Of a stretch of DNA of 64,000 nucleotides, positions 60,081-64,000 are shown one piece after another. Position numbers and translations under genes: made by a program. Below the pieces are notes generated by a model that saw only the letters and a program-made list of their open reading frames with translations, was not told where the DNA came from and ran no database searches. Position 1 is the stretch's first letter; each line of letters begins with the position of its first letter. Source of the DNA: Bacteroidia bacterium. GTDB taxonomy: Bacteria > Bacteroidota > Bacteroidia > J057. The DNA lies in assembly GCA_041391665.1 (NCBI GenBank), contig JAWKNO010000003.1:1984001-2048000 (forward strand), in the 5' to 3' direction.

Positions 60081-63059
60081 ATGTTTAACTACCAGACCAG
60101 CAGTCTGTACAAAAACCTGTACCTCAACTGTCACTCAACTTTTAGCCTGCGTTATGGCACGCTCACGGTAGAAGAACTCGTGGAGTTGGCGCAAAAACAT
60201 CAGATCGAATGTCTGACTCTTACCGACATTCACACTACTTCGGCCTGTTTTGACTTCGTAAAAGCCTGCCGGAAGGCAAATATCCGACCTGCCATAGGCA
60301 TGGAGTTCCGAAAAGCAGGGGAATTGCTGTTCGTCGCGATCGCAAAAAACAACCTTGGCTTCCACGAAATCTGTCAGTTCTATTCTGACTACGCCACCCG
60401 GCATCAGGATTTCCCCGAACTGGCTCCTGCCTGGTCAAATGTATTTGTCATTTATCCCTGGTCGCGGCAAGATCGGTCCGGGTCGGGAGAACATGAGTTT
60501 TTGGGTATCAGGGCCGACCAGGTGCAGGAACTGATGCGTTCGCGCTACCGCCACCGGCAGGACCGGCTGGTAATTCTGCAACCGCTTACTTTTACCGACA
60601 AACGCGGGCACAACCTCCACCGCCTCCTCAGTGCGATTAATCAGAATGTGATTCTCAGTAAACTTCCCGCATCTTCACATGAGTCATTAAGCCAGGCTTT
60701 CATTCCGCCTGACCAGCTTTCCCATATCTTTGCCGACTATCCGCAGATTCTTCTGAATACAGAAAAACTCCTGAGTCAGTGTGATTTTGATATGGACTTC
60801 AGGCAAAACCGCACCCGCAGCACATTTACCGGAGGAAAGTATGAAGATATGCTGCTGCTGGAAAAACTGGTTTTCAACGGGCTGGAAAAACGATACGGCA
60901 AACATCACCCCGAAGCAAAAAAGCGGGTCGAAAAAGAATTAAACATTATCGACCAGCTCGATTTTAACGCTTATTTCCTCATCACCTGGGATTTTGTGAG
61001 TTATGGCAAATCGCAGGGCTTTTTTCATGTCGGCAGAGGAAGTGGTGCCAATAGCGTAGCTGCTTATTGCCTGGGGATTACGGATGTAGATCCGATGGAA
61101 CTGGATCTCTACTTTGAGCGTTTTCTCAACCCCAAACGCAAATCTCCGCCTGATTTTGATATTGATTATTCCTGGAAAGACCGTGATGAAGTGATTGATT
61201 ATATTTTTCGCCGTTACCGCCATTCGCATACCGCCCTGCTGGCAACTTACAATACGTTTCAGGACAAATCTGCCATCCGCGAACTGGGAAAAGTTTTTGG
61301 GTTGCCCAAAAGCGAATTTGACGAACTGGTGCGTATGGCGCACTATGGAAAGCTCCCGCAAGACCTGGGAAAATTGCAGCAGCAAATCCTCACCTATGCA
61401 AACCTGCTTACCGGTATGCCCAACCACCTCTCCATTCATGCGGGAGGAATATTGATTTCCGAAGCGCCGATTACCCATTATACCGCCCTAGACCTGCCGC
61501 CCAAGGGTTTTCAGATCAGCCATTTTGATATGTATGTCGCCGAAGATATCGGCCTGCACAAATTTGACGTCCTCAGCCAGCGCGGATTGGGGCATATCAG
61601 GGAAACCGTTGATATTGTCAGAAAAAATCAACAGAAAAGCATTGATATTCACCAGATTGAAGCGTTTAAGCAAGACCCGGCTATCCAATCTTTGTTGGCT
61701 GAAGGGCAGACGATGGGTTGCTTTTATGTGGAATCGCCCGCCATGCGGCAACTGTTGAAAAAACTGGGCTGCACCGATTATCTGGGGCTGGTAGCTGCCA
61801 GTTCCATTATTCGTCCTGGTGTGGCGCGGTCAGGTATGATGCGTACATACATTTCCCGGCACAATGGTCTGGCCTTCGAATATCTTCACCCCATACTGGC
61901 GCAGCTGCTGCGGGAAACCTACGGGGTAATGGTCTATCAGGAAGATGTGCTCAAAGTGGTGCATGGGTTCGCCGGATTAAGCCTGGCGGATGCAGACCTG
62001 TTGCGAAGAGCCATGACAGGAAAATCACGGACAAATGAGGAGTTTGCCATTGTGAAGGAAAACTTTTTTGCAGCATGCCAGGCCAAAGGCTACGCAGAAA
62101 ACATCTCCGGGGAACTCTGGCGGCAAATCGAAAGTTTTGCGGGATACTCCTTTTCCAAGGCACATTCAGCGAGTTTTGCTGTGGAGAGCTTTCAGAGTTT
62201 GTATCTGAAGGCGCATTTTCCGCTGGAGTTTATGGTAGGCGTGATCAACAATTTTGGCGGTTTTTACGATACAGAAATCTACCTCCACGAAGCGCGAATG
62301 TGGGGAGCTGTCATTCATCCACCCTGCGTCAACCACAGCCATTATCACACACACATCATTGGGAAAGATATTTATCTGGGATTTATTCATATCAAAGAAC
62401 TTCAGCATAAAACAGCCGAAGAAATTCCCGCAGAAAGAAAACGCAGAGGCACTTTCCGGGATATGGCAGATTTTGTCAGGCGGATTCCGGTCAGCCAGGA
62501 GCAAATGGAAATTCTGATCCGGACGGGGGCTTTCCGATTCACCGGCAAATCCAAATACACCCTGCTATGGGAAATGGATTATCAGCTCAAACATCAGAAG
62601 ATCAGGCAGCCGGATGTATTGTTTGTTCCGTCAGGGGACACATTCGCCATACCTGACCTGCCGGTAAGTAAGCTTGAGGATGCGTATGATGAAATGGAAC
62701 TGCTGGGTTTTCCGCTTTCCTCACCTTTTGAGCTGATTGCCCAATCGCCTGAAGAGAGAATGCTTAGCAGCGAATTTCCCCGCCGCATTCACCGGGAAGT
62801 GGAGATAATGGGTTATTATATCTGTGCAAAAACAACCAAAACCATCAACGGCGAGCCTATGATATTCGCCAACTTTCTGGATGCAGAGGGACAGTTTTTT
62901 GATGTAACCCTGTTTCCCGAAGTCGCCAAAAGAAATACCCTGATCGGCAGGGGATTGTATATGATGAGCGGAAAAGTTGTCGAAGAGTTTGGGCACTATT
63001 CCCTGGAAATCACCCGCATCAAAAAATACCTGTATCTGCCCGATCCGCGGCAGGAGTAG
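60081..63059 (+). CDS. DNA polymerase III alpha subunit, short (DnaE2/ImuC-like)
   Basis: The 992-residue protein is shorter than replicative DnaE (about 1160). It has a PHP domain (~10-200; LNCHSTFSLRYGT, LTLTDIHTT, AIGMEF), a Pol III palm with Asp pair in PDFDIDY (~356-362), GRGSGANSVAAYCLGITDVDP, and the helix-hairpin-helix followed by an OB-fold (VEIMGYYICAKTTKTI ... EITRIKKYLY). The last residues lack the tau-binding C-terminal domain. This fits an error-prone DnaE2 used in translesion synthesis with the adjacent DinB. The PHP metal residues look partly substituted. Confidence 0.85.
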   Translation: MFNYQTSSLYKNLYLNCHSTFSLRYGTLTVEELVELAQKHQIECLTLTDIHTTSACFDFVKACRKANIRPAIGMEFRKAGELLFVAIAKNNLGFHEICQFYSDYATRHQDFPELAPAWSNVFVIYPWSRQDRSGSGEHEFLGIRADQVQELMRSRYRHRQDRLVILQPLTFTDKRGHNLHRLLSAINQNVILSKLPASSHESLSQAFIPPDQLSHIFADYPQILLNTEKLLSQCDFDMDFRQNRTRSTFTGGKYEDMLLLEKLVFNGLEKRYGKHHPEAKKRVEKELNIIDQLDFNAYFLITWDFVSYGKSQGFFHVGRGSGANSVAAYCLGITDVDPMELDLYFERFLNPKRKSPPDFDIDYSWKDRDEVIDYIFRRYRHSHTALLATYNTFQDKSAIRELGKVFGLPKSEFDELVRMAHYGKLPQDLGKLQQQILTYANLLTGMPNHLSIHAGGILISEAPITHYTALDLPPKGFQISHFDMYVAEDIGLHKFDVLSQRGLGHIRETVDIVRKNQQKSIDIHQIEAFKQDPAIQSLLAEGQTMGCFYVESPAMRQLLKKLGCTDYLGLVAASSIIRPGVARSGMMRTYISRHNGLAFEYLHPILAQLLRETYGVMVYQEDVLKVVHGFAGLSLADADLLRRAMTGKSRTNEEFAIVKENFFAACQAKGYAENISGELWRQIESFAGYSFSKAHSASFAVESFQSLYLKAHFPLEFMVGVINNFGGFYDTEIYLHEARMWGAVIHPPCVNHSHYHTHIIGKDIYLGFIHIKELQHKTAEEIPAERKRRGTFRDMADFVRRIPVSQEQMEILIRTGAFRFTGKSKYTLLWEMDYQLKHQKIRQPDVLFVPSGDTFAIPDLPVSKLEDAYDEMELLGFPLSSPFELIAQSPEERMLSSEFPRRIHREVEIMGYYICAKTTKTINGEPMIFANFLDAEGQFFDVTLFPEVAKRNTLIGRGLYMMSGKVVEEFGHYSLEITRIKKYLYLPDPRQE

Positions 63060-63067
63060 GGGATTCG

Positions 63068-64000
63068 TTATTTCCCCACCACCAGTTTTTTTGTGACCAA
63101 AAAGTCATTTCCCCTAACTTCCAGCAGATATAAACCTGAAGCGTATTTGTCCAGATTCAGTTCCAGGGCAAAATTTTCACGACCGGGGTTTTCCCGGTTT
63201 TGCCATAAGACTTTTCCCTGCAGATCCATCAGTTGCAACTGAAATGCCTGATTCGCCAGTCCTTCCAGCGAAATAGAAACCGAGTGGTTTGCAGGATTGG
63301 GGAACAGGATCAGCTGAGGGGAATACATATGATCGTCCAGACTTGCAGTAGTGATGTCGATAAAAAATGTGGTATCGGTTTCTCCACAATTGTTGCTCGC
63401 CGTCAATGTAACCTGGTACAAGCCGTTAAACTCATAGATATGCACCGGACTCGCACTGCTGTCGCCCGATGTACCATCGCCAAAATCCCATAGATACTGT
63501 GTACCATTTGCAGAAAGATTCTGAAAGGTAATCTGCGCGCCGTACTGAATGTAGGTAAAATCCACTGAGGGCAGCGGATCGACAAATACCACCACGGAAT
63601 CTGTCCCTGTGCAGCCGAGGTTATCTGAAGCGGTTACGATATAAGTAGTTTCGGCAACAGGCTGAACCTGAATAGAACTACCATTTTGGCCATTATTCCA
63701 GCTATAGGAAATACCACCAGCCGCATTCAGTGTGGCTGTTTCGCCTTCGCAGATGGTCTGGTCCTCGCCGGCATCGGCGACGGGATCAGGCTGTATGGCT
63801 ACAACCACGCTGTCGCTGTTCTGGCAGCCATTCTGGTCGGTTACCGTAACGTGATAACTGGTAGTCTGCGCAGGTGCCACAATGATAGTCTGAAGTGTAT
63901 CGCCGGTATCCCACACAAAAGAAACACCACCTGCGGCGGTAAGTGTGGCAGAACTTCCATTGCAAATTGTCTGATCATTGCCGGCACTTACGGGCGGATT
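63068..64000 (-). CDS. PKD-domain T9SS-sorted surface protein (5' part outside window)
   Basis: The frame is open to the window edge, so only the last ~310 residues are seen. Ig/PKD-like modules repeat around GDQTIC(E/N)G.(S/E)ATL.AAGG(I/V)S and DSVVVAIQPDPVADAGEDQTICEGETATLNAAGGISYSW, followed by a PKD domain (YLWDFGDGTSGDSSASPVHIYEFNGLYQVTLTASN). The end (LILFPNPANHSVSIS ... GLYLLEVRG) is a type A sorting domain. It is a secreted or surface adhesin-like protein. It converges on dnaE with an 8-bp gap. Confidence 0.85.
   Translation of the reverse strand, partial: NPPVSAGNDQTICNGSSATLTAAGGVSFVWDTGDTLQTIIVAPAQTTSYHVTVTDQNGCQNSDSVVVAIQPDPVADAGEDQTICEGETATLNAAGGISYSWNNGQNGSSIQVQPVAETTYIVTASDNLGCTGTDSVVVFVDPLPSVDFTYIQYGAQITFQNLSANGTQYLWDFGDGTSGDSSASPVHIYEFNGLYQVTLTASNNCGETDTTFFIDITTASLDDHMYSPQLILFPNPANHSVSISLEGLANQAFQLQLMDLQGKVLWQNRENPGRENFALELNLDKYASGLYLLEVRGNDFLVTKKLVVGK

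Overview
The window reads as chromosome of a free-living member of the Bacteroidota, plausibly from the Saprospiria or Cytophagia (this rank is inference). The reasons are several secreted proteins with C-terminal type IX secretion (T9SS) sorting domains, a TonB-dependent receptor with a carboxypeptidase-like plug extension, SusD-free polysaccharide-degrading genes, TAnnTTTG-type -7 promoter elements, very short intergenic gaps with many ATGA overlaps, and REP-like palindromes next to a RAYT-type transposase. No tRNA, rRNA, CRISPR array or origin was seen, and no gene-free stretch exceeds 300 bp.

Layout. 1-7.5 kb: end of an acyl-ACP thioesterase, a VOC-fold protein, then a secreted protein made of two tandem 455-residue units and a TonB-dependent receptor. 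Both of the latter are preceded by 11-bp-phased GTTAAG/CTTAAC arrays that look like Pho boxes. 7.5-10.8 kb: a four-gene operon of sigma factor, membrane TPR protein (likely anti-sigma), ankyrin protein and small secreted protein. 10.9-16.3 kb: SDR oxidoreductase, VapBC-like pair, DUF4143 ATPase, secreted protein, Tat-type polysaccharide deacetylase and GNAT.

16.4-20.9 kb holds the most striking locus. It is a 1101-residue fusion of a Schlafen/AlbA_2 domain, a RecG-like HATPase_c_4 region and a catalytically degenerate Argonaute (MID-PIWI). It is coupled through a small ORF built on ten perfect 12-bp repeats to a four-helix membrane protein, and the unit ends at a strong terminator. It resembles other inactive prokaryotic Argonautes that act through a partner effector.

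20.9-27.7 kb: T9SS cargo, an M43-type metalloprotease, a GHL10-like lipoprotein, a Septu-like ATPase/HNH pair and small proteins. 27.8-34.1 kb: a plus-strand operon of Tm-1-like protein, PEP-hydrolase-like TIM barrel, cupin, two-domain esterase and GH53 galactanase. 34.2-42.4 kb: sialidase, PDDEXK nuclease, GNAT, RloA/RloB (AbiL-like) defence pair, TIM-barrel isomerase, GH51 arabinofuranosidase, and a zinc-ribbon gene flanked by 89-bp direct repeats. 42.6-47 kb: YifB/ComM ATPase, a RAYT transposase whose middle is filled with REP-like repeats, and a TPR protein. 47-58.7 kb: a 1689-residue GH106 + GH43 + sulfatase fusion, a PhoD-like phosphatase, GH92 mannosidase and an RND exporter. 58.8-63 kb: divergent dinB and short dnaE around a 31-bp palindrome, a translesion module. 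63-64 kb: the end of a PKD-containing T9SS protein.

Functionally the window mixes plant or algal glycan breakdown (GH51, GH53, GH92, GH106/GH43/sulfatase, sialidase, esterase) with scattered defence and conflict genes (Argonaute fusion, Septu, RloAB, VapBC, PDDEXK).
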